The notes under the pieces: generated by a model
Databases searched by the model: none
What the model saw: only the letters and a program-made list of their open reading frames with translations
What the model was told of the DNA's origin: nothing
Shown: one piece after another, positions 6,973 to 14,365 of the stretch
How the letters are laid out: each line of letters opens with the position of its first letter
How positions within the stretch are numbered: the stretch's first letter is position 1
Translations under genes and position numbers: made by a program
NCBI GenBank assembly: GCA_964389375.1
Contig: CAYMDP010000048.1
Coordinates: 1-21,923, forward strand
DNA: 21,923 bases
Direction: 5' to 3'
From: CAYMDP01 sp964389375
GTDB lineage: Bacteria > Bdellovibrionota > Bdellovibrionia > Bdellovibrionales > UBA1609

Positions 6973-8343
6973 ATGTCAGGCAAAGAAAAGCTTCAATCCA
7001 TTCGTTCTGGTTTCTTAAGCCGAGGTCTATCTCTGGCCCGTCTTTCTTTGAGGGTTGGCTCAAATGCGGCCTCTCGCGCCGTGGGTCTAAAAAACTCGAA
7101 CCCAGAAGAGTTAAATCAATACATCAACTCGCAAGTAGCCCTCCTGACGAATGAACTTGGTCAACTTAAAGGAAGTCTGATGAAGGTGGGTCAGCTGCTG
7201 TCGACTTACGGCGAGCACTTCTTGCCCAAAGAAGCCAACGAGCTTTTAAAATCTCTGCAGTTTCAATCCCCACCTTTGGCCTGGTCAAAAATCAAACAAG
7301 TATTAGACAATGAGCTGTCGAAAGAAATCTTAAGCGAACTCGAAATTGATCCAAAGCCCTATGCCTCGGCCTCGATTGGTCAAGTTCATCGAGCTCGACG
7401 AAAAAGTGATGGCCAAGAGCTGGCTTTAAAAATTCAGTACCCTGGGGTCGATAAAGCCGTTGATACAGACTTAAAATTTTTAAAGATGCTAATCTCTTTA
7501 TTAAACATTGCGCCGCTTGGAGCAAAATTTGATCAAGTCTTCGACGAAGTCAAAGCGATGCTTTATCAAGAGGTGGATTACCGCAACGAGCTTAGGTTTA
7601 CTCAAAAATTTTACGATCTTCTTAAAGACCATTCCGAGTTCAAAGTCCCAAAGTCCTACCCCGAATACTGCACTCAGCATATTATGTGCACCGAATTTTT
7701 AGATGGCTTCGCTGTGGATTCCAAAGAGGTCTTATCCCTAAGCCTTAAGCGACGAAACGCCCTCGGAAAAGCCTATCTGGATTTGTACTTGCGCGAACTT
7801 TTAGAATTTAAAATGGTTCAAACAGATCCTCATATTGGAAATTACAAAATATTTATTGATCCCGAAGGAGAAAATGACCGGCTCATTCTTTTAGATTTTG
7901 GAGCCGTTCGTGAAGTCCCGACTGACTTTTTAACCCATTACGCAAACGTTATGAAGGGAAGCCTTAATAGCGACAGCCAGCTGGTTCGAGCTGGAGGCTT
8001 GGGTTTAGGCTTATTGACCCCTCAAGATCCGGATGAACTGACAAGACGATACGTAGAGCTGTGTTTTTTAATAACCGAACCTTTTTCTGATCTAGAAAAA
8101 AATCCTTTACCTGAAAGTCTTGTAAATACAGTGGGAGAATACAAGTGGGGCGAAAGCGATCTCCCCAGCCGAGTGGCGCAAAAGGGAAAAGAGATCGCAT
8201 TTAACTTTAAATTAAGAAGCCCACCTCAAGAGACCGTATTTTTAGATCGAAAACTGGGTGGAGCCTTTATATTTTTGTCGGTGCTAAAGTGCGAAGTGAA
8301 CCTAAGATCACTTCTTCAATCTCGAATGAAGACTTACCAATAG
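6973..8343 (+). CDS. ABC1/AarF/UbiB-family protein-kinase-like ATPase
   Basis: This is an ABC1-family atypical kinase of about 456 residues. Family hallmarks in order are the KxGQ motif (GSLMKVGQLLS), the Ala-rich nucleotide loop ASASIGQVHRA in place of a glycine loop, ELALKIQYPGVD with the conserved Lys, EVDYRNE, the catalytic-loop equivalent QTDPHIGNY, and the metal motif LLDFGAV. UbiB/COQ8 members are ATPases supporting lipid, especially quinone, metabolism at membranes. Unlike E. coli UbiB, no C-terminal transmembrane pair is obvious, so this is a soluble-type member and a quinone role is only possible. ATG 6973 is chosen over an in-frame TTG at 6964; neither has a good Shine-Dalgarno. 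Its last 10 nt overlap the convergent acyl-CoA dehydrogenase. Confidence 0.9.
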   Translation: MSGKEKLQSIRSGFLSRGLSLARLSLRVGSNAASRAVGLKNSNPEELNQYINSQVALLTNELGQLKGSLMKVGQLLSTYGEHFLPKEANELLKSLQFQSPPLAWSKIKQVLDNELSKEILSELEIDPKPYASASIGQVHRARRKSDGQELALKIQYPGVDKAVDTDLKFLKMLISLLNIAPLGAKFDQVFDEVKAMLYQEVDYRNELRFTQKFYDLLKDHSEFKVPKSYPEYCTQHIMCTEFLDGFAVDSKEVLSLSLKRRNALGKAYLDLYLRELLEFKMVQTDPHIGNYKIFIDPEGENDRLILLDFGAVREVPTDFLTHYANVMKGSLNSDSQLVRAGGLGLGLLTPQDPDELTRRYVELCFLITEPFSDLEKNPLPESLVNTVGEYKWGESDLPSRVAQKGKEIAFNFKLRSPPQETVFLDRKLGGAFIFLSVLKCEVNLRSLLQSRMKTYQ

Positions 8344-9542
8344 CTACTTTCAACCTTAGAAAGATCACGAGTAATATTTTTTTGATGAGCCTCGTTAGTT
8401 CCGCCACCGATTTCTAAAAGTTTAGCATCTCGCCAAAGTCTTTCGACGACGTACTCACCCACATAACCATAGCCGCCCATGACTTGCATCGCCCGATCGG
8501 CCACGTTTTTTGCCATGGTGGAAGCCACAAGCTTAACTCCGTCCGAGTCCATTCTTTGCCCGGCTTTATCTAATGATAACTTTCGCGCAGTTTCGTAAAC
8601 GTAACAGCGCGCAGACATATACTCGGCGTAGCTTTCGCCAATATGTCTTTGAATTTGTCCAAAAGAACTTAAAGGTTTTCCGAAGGCTTCCCGCTCTTGT
8701 GCGTACTTGTTCATTGCCTGAACACTTCGGCGCGCGATTCCAAGACTCATGGCTGCCAAAGTCAAACGCTCGATCTCTAAGTTTCTCATCATATGAAGCA
8801 TCGAATCGCCCTCGTGGCCAACAAGGTTGGCTTTGGGGACTTCACAGTTTTCGAAAACAAGCTCCGCCGTATTCGAGCCACGCATACCGGTTTTATCTTT
8901 AATTTTTTGCCCAACAGAAAATCCCGCATGGGACTTTTCCACAAGGAATGTGGATAACTGACTTCGACCATTCGCTTCACCAGATTTTGCGTAAACTAAA
9001 ACACAATCGCAAGGTGTGCGATTTTCATCTATCGTTCCATTTGTGATCCACATTTTTCGCCCGGTCAAAAAGTAGCTGTCCCCTTTTTTTGTTGCTGTGG
9101 TTTTCATCCCCAGCACATCGGTTCCAACATGAGGCTCGGACATAGCCATGGCGCCGACCCATTCTCCAGAGCAAAGCTTCGGAAGCCATTTCTTTTTTTG
9201 ATCTTCACTGCAATTGACCGCAAGGTTATTAACCGCAAGCATGGCGTGAGCCAAATAAGCTAGACAAAACCCTGGATCTGAGGCCGAAAGCTCTTCATGG
9301 GCGATGACGGCCGCAACCGCATCCATTCCAGAGCCCCCATAGGCCTCGGGAACTGTGATGCCAAGAAGACCTAAATCACCCAGCTTTCTAAAAAGTGCTA
9401 AATTAAATTGCTCTTTGCGATCAAACTCATGGGCCTGGGGCTCGACTTCGGTTTCGGCAAATTCACGGACCATTTTTCTGAGCATTTTATGCTCTTCAGT
9501 CGGGTTGAAGAGGTCGAACTCACGCCAGGTGTTTTGAGACAT
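8334..9542 (-). CDS. Acyl-CoA dehydrogenase, isovaleryl-CoA dehydrogenase-like
   Basis: This FAD-dependent dehydrogenase of 402 residues should oxidise a short or branched acyl-CoA to the 2,3-enoyl-CoA, passing electrons to ETF. It has the N-terminal helical domain with LGLLGITVPEAYGGSGMD, the signature AMAMSEPHVGTDVLGMKT (about 131-148), the middle beta domain, and QVMGGYGYVGEYVVERLWRD near the C-terminus. The usual catalytic Glu before GT(N/A)Q is replaced by Gly (LEIGGGTNE), while a Glu is present in EIERLTLA (E258). That arrangement is the one known in isovaleryl-CoA dehydrogenase, which suggests leucine breakdown. No other leucine-pathway genes are adjacent. AGAGGA precedes the ATG. Confidence 0.92.
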   Translation of the reverse strand: MSQNTWREFDLFNPTEEHKMLRKMVREFAETEVEPQAHEFDRKEQFNLALFRKLGDLGLLGITVPEAYGGSGMDAVAAVIAHEELSASDPGFCLAYLAHAMLAVNNLAVNCSEDQKKKWLPKLCSGEWVGAMAMSEPHVGTDVLGMKTTATKKGDSYFLTGRKMWITNGTIDENRTPCDCVLVYAKSGEANGRSQLSTFLVEKSHAGFSVGQKIKDKTGMRGSNTAELVFENCEVPKANLVGHEGDSMLHMMRNLEIERLTLAAMSLGIARRSVQAMNKYAQEREAFGKPLSSFGQIQRHIGESYAEYMSARCYVYETARKLSLDKAGQRMDSDGVKLVASTMAKNVADRAMQVMGGYGYVGEYVVERLWRDAKLLEIGGGTNEAHQKNITRDLSKVESSYW

Positions 9543-9747
9543 ATTTGGATCCTCTATTTGAAGACTCGAACCTTAAGAATCATTTCGGGCTATCAAACTG
9601 CAATAGTTTCAATTTGAAGTCAATTTATCAAGGCCACAGTGCCCCTGGGTCCACACAGACATTCGCTTCATAATGCCTCGCAAAATGTCTTTGAATTCCA
9701 CAGTTTAATTTTGCCAAATGGGTGCATTTTGAGTTTTCTTAAGGCCA

Positions 9748-10914
9748 ATGAAAGACATTCGCCCCATATTCTTAGATCACAACGCGACGACCCCCCTAGA
9801 CCCTCAAGTTCTAGAGCTGATGCTGCCCTATCTTCGTGAAGAGTTTGGAAACCCCGCAAGCAGTAGCCACTCTTATGGCTGGAAGGCCAAGGCCGCCGTA
9901 GAAAAAGCCCGCAAGCAAGTTGCAGCAGTCCTTGGGGCCGACTCAAAAGACATTATTTTTACGAGTGGCGCGACCGAAAGCAATAATATGGCGATCTTGG
10001 GTTTGTGCCAAAAGTGGCGCGGTGAAAAATCTCACCTGATCACTTCGGCTGTCGAGCACAAAGCCGTTTTACAAGTCTGCCAGGTGGCCGCCGACATGGG
10101 TGCAGAGCTTACCGTGCTTCCGGTCGACTCTGAAGGCCTGGTTCGTATGGAAGACTTAAAAGCCGCAATTCAGCCAAATACAAAATTAGTTTCAATTATG
10201 GCGGCGAACAATGAAATTGGAGTGATCAACTCGATTTCTGAAATCGGCAAACTTTGTAAAGAAAAAGGCATTTTGTTTCACACGGACGCGGCTCAAGCCT
10301 TCGGAAAAGTTCCTCTTGATGTAAAAGCCATGAATATTGATTTGCTGTCTATTTCTGGTCATAAAATTTACGGGCCAAAGGGAGTCGGAGCACTTTTTAT
10401 CAATCGCTCGAAGGAAGAAGCCCTTCCTCATAATATTTGTTTTGGAGGCGAGCAAGAGTGTGGAATTCGACCCGGAACTTTAAATGTTCCAGGAATTGTG
10501 GGTCTTGGCGCCGCAAGCGAGATTGCCTTGGCTTGTATGGAGAGCGAAAACTTAAGACTTCAGCAATACCGAGATTTGATGATCGATAAAATCCTTGGTG
10601 AAGTCCCTATTGCAAGACTAAATGGATCTAAAAAATTAAGGCTCTGTAACAACCTCAGCTTCTCATTTGAAGGGCTGAATTCAGATATTTTTAGTCTGGG
10701 GCTTAGTGGTCTTGCCATTAGTTCAGGCTCGGCCTGTACCTCTAGCTCGGCCCAGCCCAGCCACGTGCTGATGGCCCTTGGACACTCTGTGCCCCTAGCG
10801 CGAGCCACGGTTCGAATCGGCCTGGGGCGCCACACGACCCTAGAAGAGGTCGAAAAGGCCACCGACAAGATCATTCAGATGTACCTGAAAAATAAGGCGA
10901 TTTCAGTCCTTTAA
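9748..10914 (+). CDS. iscS: Cysteine desulfurase, IscS/NifS family
   Basis: This PLP enzyme of 388 residues takes sulfur from cysteine for Fe-S clusters and thiolation. It begins with the family motif IFLDHNATTPLDPQVLELM. FTSGATESNN, the VEHK histidine (H104), HTDAAQAFGK (D180, Q183) and SGHKIYGPKG with the PLP lysine K206 follow. The mobile catalytic cysteine is C330 in SSGSACTSSSAQPSHVL, the long-loop arrangement of group I (IscS/NifS) enzymes. AAGG lies 3 nt before the ATG, a short spacing. It is followed after 82 nt by an A-type carrier gene; no iscR, iscU, hscAB or fdx is adjacent, so this is a reduced isc set and scaffold genes must lie elsewhere. Confidence 0.95.
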   Translation: MKDIRPIFLDHNATTPLDPQVLELMLPYLREEFGNPASSSHSYGWKAKAAVEKARKQVAAVLGADSKDIIFTSGATESNNMAILGLCQKWRGEKSHLITSAVEHKAVLQVCQVAADMGAELTVLPVDSEGLVRMEDLKAAIQPNTKLVSIMAANNEIGVINSISEIGKLCKEKGILFHTDAAQAFGKVPLDVKAMNIDLLSISGHKIYGPKGVGALFINRSKEEALPHNICFGGEQECGIRPGTLNVPGIVGLGAASEIALACMESENLRLQQYRDLMIDKILGEVPIARLNGSKKLRLCNNLSFSFEGLNSDIFSLGLSGLAISSGSACTSSSAQPSHVLMALGHSVPLARATVRIGLGRHTTLEEVEKATDKIIQMYLKNKAISVL

Positions 10915-10930
10915 AGCAGAACAAGCCATC

Positions 10931-10960
10931 TTGATCAGAAAGCTTTGAATATGGTATAAT
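10931..10960 (+). promoter_or_regulatory. Sigma-70-like promoter of the A-type carrier gene
   Basis: TTGATC (10931-10936) and a perfect TATAAT (10955-10960) are separated by 18 nt, with an extended -10 TGG directly before TATAAT. It lies between iscS and the carrier gene and gives a predicted start near 10967, about 30 nt before the ATG. The carrier can thus be expressed independently of iscS. Confidence 0.75.
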
Positions 10961-10983
10961 TTAGGCGTATATCACCTTTGATT

Positions 10984-10989
10984 GAGGAG
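10984..10989 (+). promoter_or_regulatory. Ribosome binding site of the A-type carrier gene
   Basis: GAGGAG lies 7 nt before ATG 10997. It overlaps an in-frame TTG at 10982, which rules that TTG out as the likely start. Confidence 0.85.
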
Positions 10990-10996
10990 ATGGTCC

Positions 10997-11323
10997 ATGA
11001 TTGTGATTTCTGAAAATGCAGCTCAAAAAATTAAGACTCTTAAATCTGAGGACGGCGCAGGACCTGATTCTTTTTTACGGGTCAAAGTCAAAAAGGGCGG
11101 CTGCTCAGGATATTCATACAAAATGGAATTCGACAAAAGCCTCGATCAACAGGACAAAGTTTTTGAAAGCCATGGCGAAAAAGTGGTCGTTGACGGTCAA
11201 AGTCTTCTTTATGTTCTTGGGATGACCCTGGATTATGAAGGTGGCCTTAACGGACAAGGCTTTGTGTTCTCAAATCCGAATGCCAAAAAAACCTGCGGCT
11301 GCGGATCTTCCTTCGGCGTCTAA
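10997..11323 (+). CDS. A-type iron-sulfur cluster carrier (IscA/ErpA/SufA family)
   Basis: This 108-residue carrier delivers Fe-S clusters to apoproteins. It has the three invariant cysteines: C36 in KKGGCSGYSY and C100/C102 in the C-terminal CGCGSSFGV. The intervening DYEGGLNGQGFVFSNPNAKKT is the standard family block. IscA, ErpA and SufA cannot be told apart reliably by eye, so no symbol is given. It follows iscS in the same direction with its own promoter and ends 12 nt before a large palindrome that probably insulates it from the convergent hydrolase. Confidence 0.93.
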   Translation: MIVISENAAQKIKTLKSEDGAGPDSFLRVKVKKGGCSGYSYKMEFDKSLDQQDKVFESHGEKVVVDGQSLLYVLGMTLDYEGGLNGQGFVFSNPNAKKTCGCGSSFGV

Positions 11324-11335
11324 AGGCTGTCACCC

Positions 11336-11377
11336 TTCGGGTTGGGCCTCCGGCTTAAGCCGGAGGCCCAACCCGAA
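11336..11377. repeat. 42-nt perfect palindrome, possible bidirectional transcription barrier
   Basis: The 21-nt arms 11336-11356 and 11357-11377 are perfectly complementary, centred on GGCTTAAGCC, with CC/GG adding to the stem after one mismatch. It lies between convergent genes. It lacks an immediate T-run on either strand (AAATTTT comes 8 nt later on the plus strand), so it is not a textbook terminator, although a hairpin of this strength would stall or protect transcript ends. Its arm sequence recurs at the right end of the window. Confidence 0.85.
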
Positions 11378-11429
11378 AGGCCTAAATTTTGATGCATTTT
11401 ATCCGCAGATTTGGGGAGTTTAAATGGAT

Positions 11430-12308
11430 TTAGGCGGGCTCTAGAATCAGGGCATCAGGAGCAGGTTCTTCGGGTTTACGATCTTCGATTAAATCAATTA
11501 ACTCTCTTGTGCGATTCGAAATCTCTTCACCATGGCTTTTTACTGCAAGATGAGAGGCCCCCTCGATGATGCGAAAAACTGAAGAGATCGCAAGATCCGA
11601 AAACTTTCGGTAGTCTTTTGGATGAAACAATCGGTCTTTTCCGCCGGCGATAATAAAGGTGGGAATCATCGACCGCCAAGAATCTGCCTCCCACTTCTGC
11701 CAACTCTCGTTTGAGATAATCCAGTAAAAACGTTGAATCGCTTTTTCGATTAAAAAAAGCTTCCTATGATTTAAGTGCATAAATTTTTTGTTACCAACAA
11801 TTCCCATGCGAAAAAGTTGGCCCAGTTTAAAAAGTACCTTTCGTCCGAAGTGACTCATCACAAAAAGTCTTAATGCGCCGGGAATTCTTAAGAGCCAAAA
11901 TAAAATCCGCACATGAGGATGCCTTAAGACTGAAAGCGGATAAAGGGGCATCGGATTGACAAGGGTCTGACTGGCGACTGTGGTTTCAAGTCCGCGACTA
12001 AGACCCCAAGTCAGGGTGCCTCCGTAGCTAGATCCGACCAGATGAATTTTTTCATTCATCGGATTCATTTTTTCCACAAGTTCACGAAGGATCACGATTT
12101 GATCAGAAAAACTAATGGGCTCGCGAGAAGCAAAAAGTGGAGAAATATTAGGAATGAGAACTCGGTGATCTTTAGAGAGTTCTGCGCCCATGATTTCCCA
12201 ATCTGCGGGACCGCCACCAAAGCCATGTAATAAGATTATAATAGGACCTGATTCGCCGATTTGTCGGTAGCGAAATTCAAGATCGCCAACAGAGACTTTA
12301 TGCTGCAT
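11430..12308 (-). CDS. Alpha/beta hydrolase
   Basis: This soluble hydrolase of 292 residues has the alpha/beta fold triad. The oxyanion motif is LLHGFGGGPADW (about 27-38), the nucleophile elbow is GSSYG (S94), the acid is D226 in IAGGKDRLF, and the base is H254 in GASHLAV. The cap region (about 125-200) is rich in Arg, Phe and Leu, suggesting a hydrophobic or membrane-associated substrate. The substrate cannot be predicted: esterases, lipases and C-C hydrolases all share this pattern. The ATG at 12308 is preferred (GGCGGA 8 nt upstream) over an in-frame TTG at 12332. It is convergent with the iscA-type gene and separated from it by the palindrome. Confidence 0.88.
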   Translation of the reverse strand: MQHKVSVGDLEFRYRQIGESGPIIILLHGFGGGPADWEIMGAELSKDHRVLIPNISPLFASREPISFSDQIVILRELVEKMNPMNEKIHLVGSSYGGTLTWGLSRGLETTVASQTLVNPMPLYPLSVLRHPHVRILFWLLRIPGALRLFVMSHFGRKVLFKLGQLFRMGIVGNKKFMHLNHRKLFLIEKAIQRFYWIISNESWQKWEADSWRSMIPTFIIAGGKDRLFHPKDYRKFSDLAISSVFRIIEGASHLAVKSHGEEISNRTRELIDLIEDRKPEEPAPDALILEPA

Positions 12309-12761
12309 GAATACGTTCCGCCTATACCTCAAGTATAGACGGATTCACTTCGGATTTGAAAACTCGTAATGATCCTTGTTTCAAAACGGGATCCATTTTC
12401 GTACTTTAGGCCGGCCGGCATCCCAAAACAGCACACATATAAAATCCTTTTGCCTTGGGTCTTGCGGACACGCCTTCCATGGTTCGCGGCCTGGTCCATC
12501 CTGGACCGCCGAGGTCCATTGAGTCTCATTCTCCGAATTTGAGGGCAAAGCGAATCACTGATCGAGCTTCTAAAGATCGATGGCCTGAAAACAGTTTGGT
12601 CTGAATGATTTATTTACCCGTCTTTAATGCATTCAGTCTGTATGGATTATGCGTGAGGCAAAATGCTGGCAAAAGAGTCACGATGGAATTCTTCTGGGGC
12701 AAAAAATGACTTTCAAAAGGAAGACCCTGGGTCTAAAAACATCTAACAGGGTGGGGGTTTC
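12309..12761. other. 453-nt region without a confident gene
   Basis: It contains the 44-nt dispersed repeat (12477-12520), an inverted pair CTGAATG/CATTCAG around 12602-12636, and the leader of the first small secreted protein gene. From about 12706 to 12761 the sequence resembles the leader of the second paralogue (shared ATGACTTT.AAAA, CTGGGT.TA and a G-rich ribosome site). Frames of up to 66 codons on the minus strand look like chance. Confidence 0.6.
12477..12520 (+). repeat. 44-nt dispersed palindromic repeat, copy A
   Basis: This matches the reverse complement of 14242-14285 at 39 of 44 positions by my count, without gaps. The core GGTCC-ATCCT-GGACC is itself a hairpin, extended by CGGC/GCCG after a two-base bulge. 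It resembles a REP-type intergenic element. The family name and genome copy number are unknown. Confidence 0.75.
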
Positions 12762-13100
12762 ATGAAAATGTTAATTGGGCTGATCTTTTTAGCTTTATCA
12801 AGTGGTCAAAGTTTTGCTTCTTCTGAAATTTCGGGGGCATGCGCGAATGAATTTAAATTGAGTTTAATGAAGGCCAAAAAGGAATTTTTGCAAAGGTTTC
12901 ATTGGGAATATGATCACGAATACGACATCAAAGATGTCCACTCCGTCACGGCTTTCGAAAATGAGGACCTCGTAGAAGTCAAAATTTTCTATGATCTTGG
13001 CGGTCCGAGAGAGTTGGTTTCGACCTATTTGTTTGAGTTTTTTTTCTCCGATCAAACCAAAAGCCGCTGCGAAAGAGTCGAGTACAATCTTGAGTATTGA
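12762..13100 (+). CDS. Small secreted protein, paralogue 1 (112 aa), unrecognised
   Basis: I do not recognise a family. Residues 1-19 are a signal peptide (MKMLIGLIFLALSSGQSFA, with probable cleavage after FA-S), giving a mature periplasmic or secreted protein of about 93 residues. The mature part has two cysteines, C27 and C103, able to form one disulfide that ties the ends together. It is acidic and aromatic, with WEYDHEYDIKDVHSVT in the middle and CERVEYNLEY at the end. It aligns without gaps to the next gene product at about 54 of 112 positions by hand count, so the pair arose by tandem duplication. GGGTGGGGG lies 5 nt before the ATG. No terminator is evident after it. Confidence 0.8.
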   Translation: MKMLIGLIFLALSSGQSFASSEISGACANEFKLSLMKAKKEFLQRFHWEYDHEYDIKDVHSVTAFENEDLVEVKIFYDLGGPRELVSTYLFEFFFSDQTKSRCERVEYNLEY

Positions 13101-13306
13101 TTATGAATTCACAGGGTCACTTTAAAGCCAAATAGGCCTTAAGCGGATTTGGGCCAGAAACTGCGCTCAAGGTACTGAACCAGGGCAAAATACCCAAATT
13201 GCCGCATATGAGACCTGTTAAATCTACAATTGGGGTCTTAACAAAACTATGACTTTTAAAATTTGGGCGCTGGGTTTAGAACTCGAGGCATCTATTTGGA
13301 GGGTTT

Positions 13307-13645
13307 ATGAAATATCTATTGGCTCTAGTTTTCTTGGTTTTCTCGGGCAGTCAAAGCATTGCTGCGCCATCTTATTTGGGAGCTTGCACCGATGAGTTTG
13401 GACTCACCTTACAGGATGCAAAACAAGAATTTCTGACTTCATCCCCGTGGAACTACGATCGAGATTACGATCTTGAAGATGTACGAGCAGTCACGAATAC
13501 GGGCAACGAAGACTTCGTGTTGATCGACATGTATCTGGATGTTGATGGCTTAGACGAATTCGTATCGACCTATCGCTTTGACCTTCATTACACCGACGAA
13601 ACAAAAGTCGAATGCGAATGGGTCGAATACAACCTAGAAAACTAA
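13307..13645 (+). CDS. Small secreted protein, paralogue 2 (112 aa), unrecognised
   Basis: This is the second copy of the preceding gene, identical in length. Its signal peptide is MKYLLALVFLVFSGSQSIAA with cleavage near A19/A20. The two cysteines (C27, C103), the GAC.EF.L block, the EFL segment, Y.YD..DVRAVT, FVSTYRF and the terminal VEYNLE are conserved. It is more acidic than paralogue 1, having lost several Lys in the central part. TGGAGGG precedes the ATG by a few nt. The 205-nt spacer and leader resemble those of paralogue 1, so the duplication included the upstream region. Its stop is 1 nt from the stop of the convergent gene at 13647. Function unknown; conserved disulfide geometry suggests a compact fold. 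Confidence 0.8.
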   Translation: MKYLLALVFLVFSGSQSIAAPSYLGACTDEFGLTLQDAKQEFLTSSPWNYDRDYDLEDVRAVTNTGNEDFVLIDMYLDVDGLDEFVSTYRFDLHYTDETKVECEWVEYNLEN

Positions 13646-13646
13646 A

Positions 13647-14090
13647 TTAATAATTCCCTTCGGGACAGTTCAAACTGATCTTCGAGTCAAAGTAGCTTTG
13701 CCACTTTGGAGAATTGGTTGTGCTGTCCCCGCTTCTATCTCCCGACTCCAAGATGTCGCGAATAAAATAATCCAATCTGTTCTGATCAAAGTCATCCATG
13801 GGATTCAATCCCTGCACTGTCAGAGTTTCACAGGAATCCAGAACCTCCGAAGTGCTCGGATCAAAAATAAAAACTGTCCCTTGAAATTCATTCCCATCAA
13901 GAAATGGCTCCAATAAAACGACTGGCTTTTTAATTGTATAAAAACACTCTTGGACATTCTGCGGATTTTCCAGATTGCTAAGATACTCGGCCGAATAACC
14001 GACTTTTTCGGTCCTCCATCTACATTCCGTTTCAGCAAAACAAAGCGGAGAAAACAATGAACCAACTAAAAATAAAACCAACAATTTCAT
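13647..14090 (-). CDS. Secreted four-cysteine protein (147 aa), unrecognised
   Basis: I do not recognise a family. A signal peptide (MKLLVLFLVGSLFSPLCFA, cleavage before ETEC) leads to a mature protein of about 128 residues with cysteines C23, C49, C87 and C142, which could make two disulfides. It contains beta-like stretches (KKPVVLLEPFLD, QGTVFIFDPS) and an acidic, Ser/Asp-rich segment near 115-127. GGGAGG lies 4 nt before the ATG. It shares no obvious sequence with the two 112-residue paralogues, but it also is small, secreted and cysteine-paired, and sits head-on against the second with a single base between stops. It is probably expressed from its own promoter in the region of the large hairpin at 14203-14338. 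Confidence 0.75.
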   Translation of the reverse strand: MKLLVLFLVGSLFSPLCFAETECRWRTEKVGYSAEYLSNLENPQNVQECFYTIKKPVVLLEPFLDGNEFQGTVFIFDPSTSEVLDSCETLTVQGLNPMDDFDQNRLDYFIRDILESGDRSGDSTTNSPKWQSYFDSKISLNCPEGNY

Positions 14091-14202
14091 AAAACCTCCC
14101 AGCCTTCCTGACTAAACCAATCTTTTTCTCAACAAGCTTAATGCCAATCCACCGATCGAATCAACCCAAGCTTCAAACCGCCCCACTTAAAATAAAGTCC
14201 GA

Positions 14203-14338
14203 GCACTCAATTCATTAAAATTAGAAAATTCAGTAAGCTTGAATGGGCCTCGGCGGTCCAGGATGGACCGAGCCGCGAGCTATGGATGGCGCGCCCATTC
14301 AAGCTTACTGAATTTTCTAATTTTAATGGATTGATTGC
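14203..14338. repeat. Long inverted repeat: perfect 36-bp stem around a 44-nt loop
   Basis: 14213-14248 and 14293-14328 are exact reverse complements (36 of 36). The stem continues outward with CAAT/ATTG around one G-U pair and a few more pairs, to about 14203 and 14338. The loop (14249-14292) carries most of copy B of the 44-nt repeat. The structure lies between the ferredoxin stop and the start of the four-cysteine protein gene. It has the shape of a small non-autonomous element or a strong transcription barrier. Confidence 0.9.
14242..14285 (-). repeat. 44-nt dispersed palindromic repeat, copy B
   Basis: On the minus strand this matches copy A (12477-12520) at 39 of 44 positions. Its first 7 nt fall in the left arm of the 36-bp stem and the rest in the loop. 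It lies in opposite orientation to copy A, so the pair brackets the three small secreted genes. Confidence 0.75.
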
Positions 14339-14365
14339 GAAAAACCTGAAGGCCGTGCGGGAGTT

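Noticed and set aside
12329..12529. Minus-strand 66-codon frame upstream of the hydrolase
   Set aside because: It runs through the palindromic repeat, has no ribosome site and no recognisable sequence, and its composition follows the repeat.
14203..14338. CRISPR-like or IS end interpretation of the long inverted repeat
   Set aside because: There is a single foldback with no spacer array and no transposase frame. The 44-nt interior is too short to code for one.
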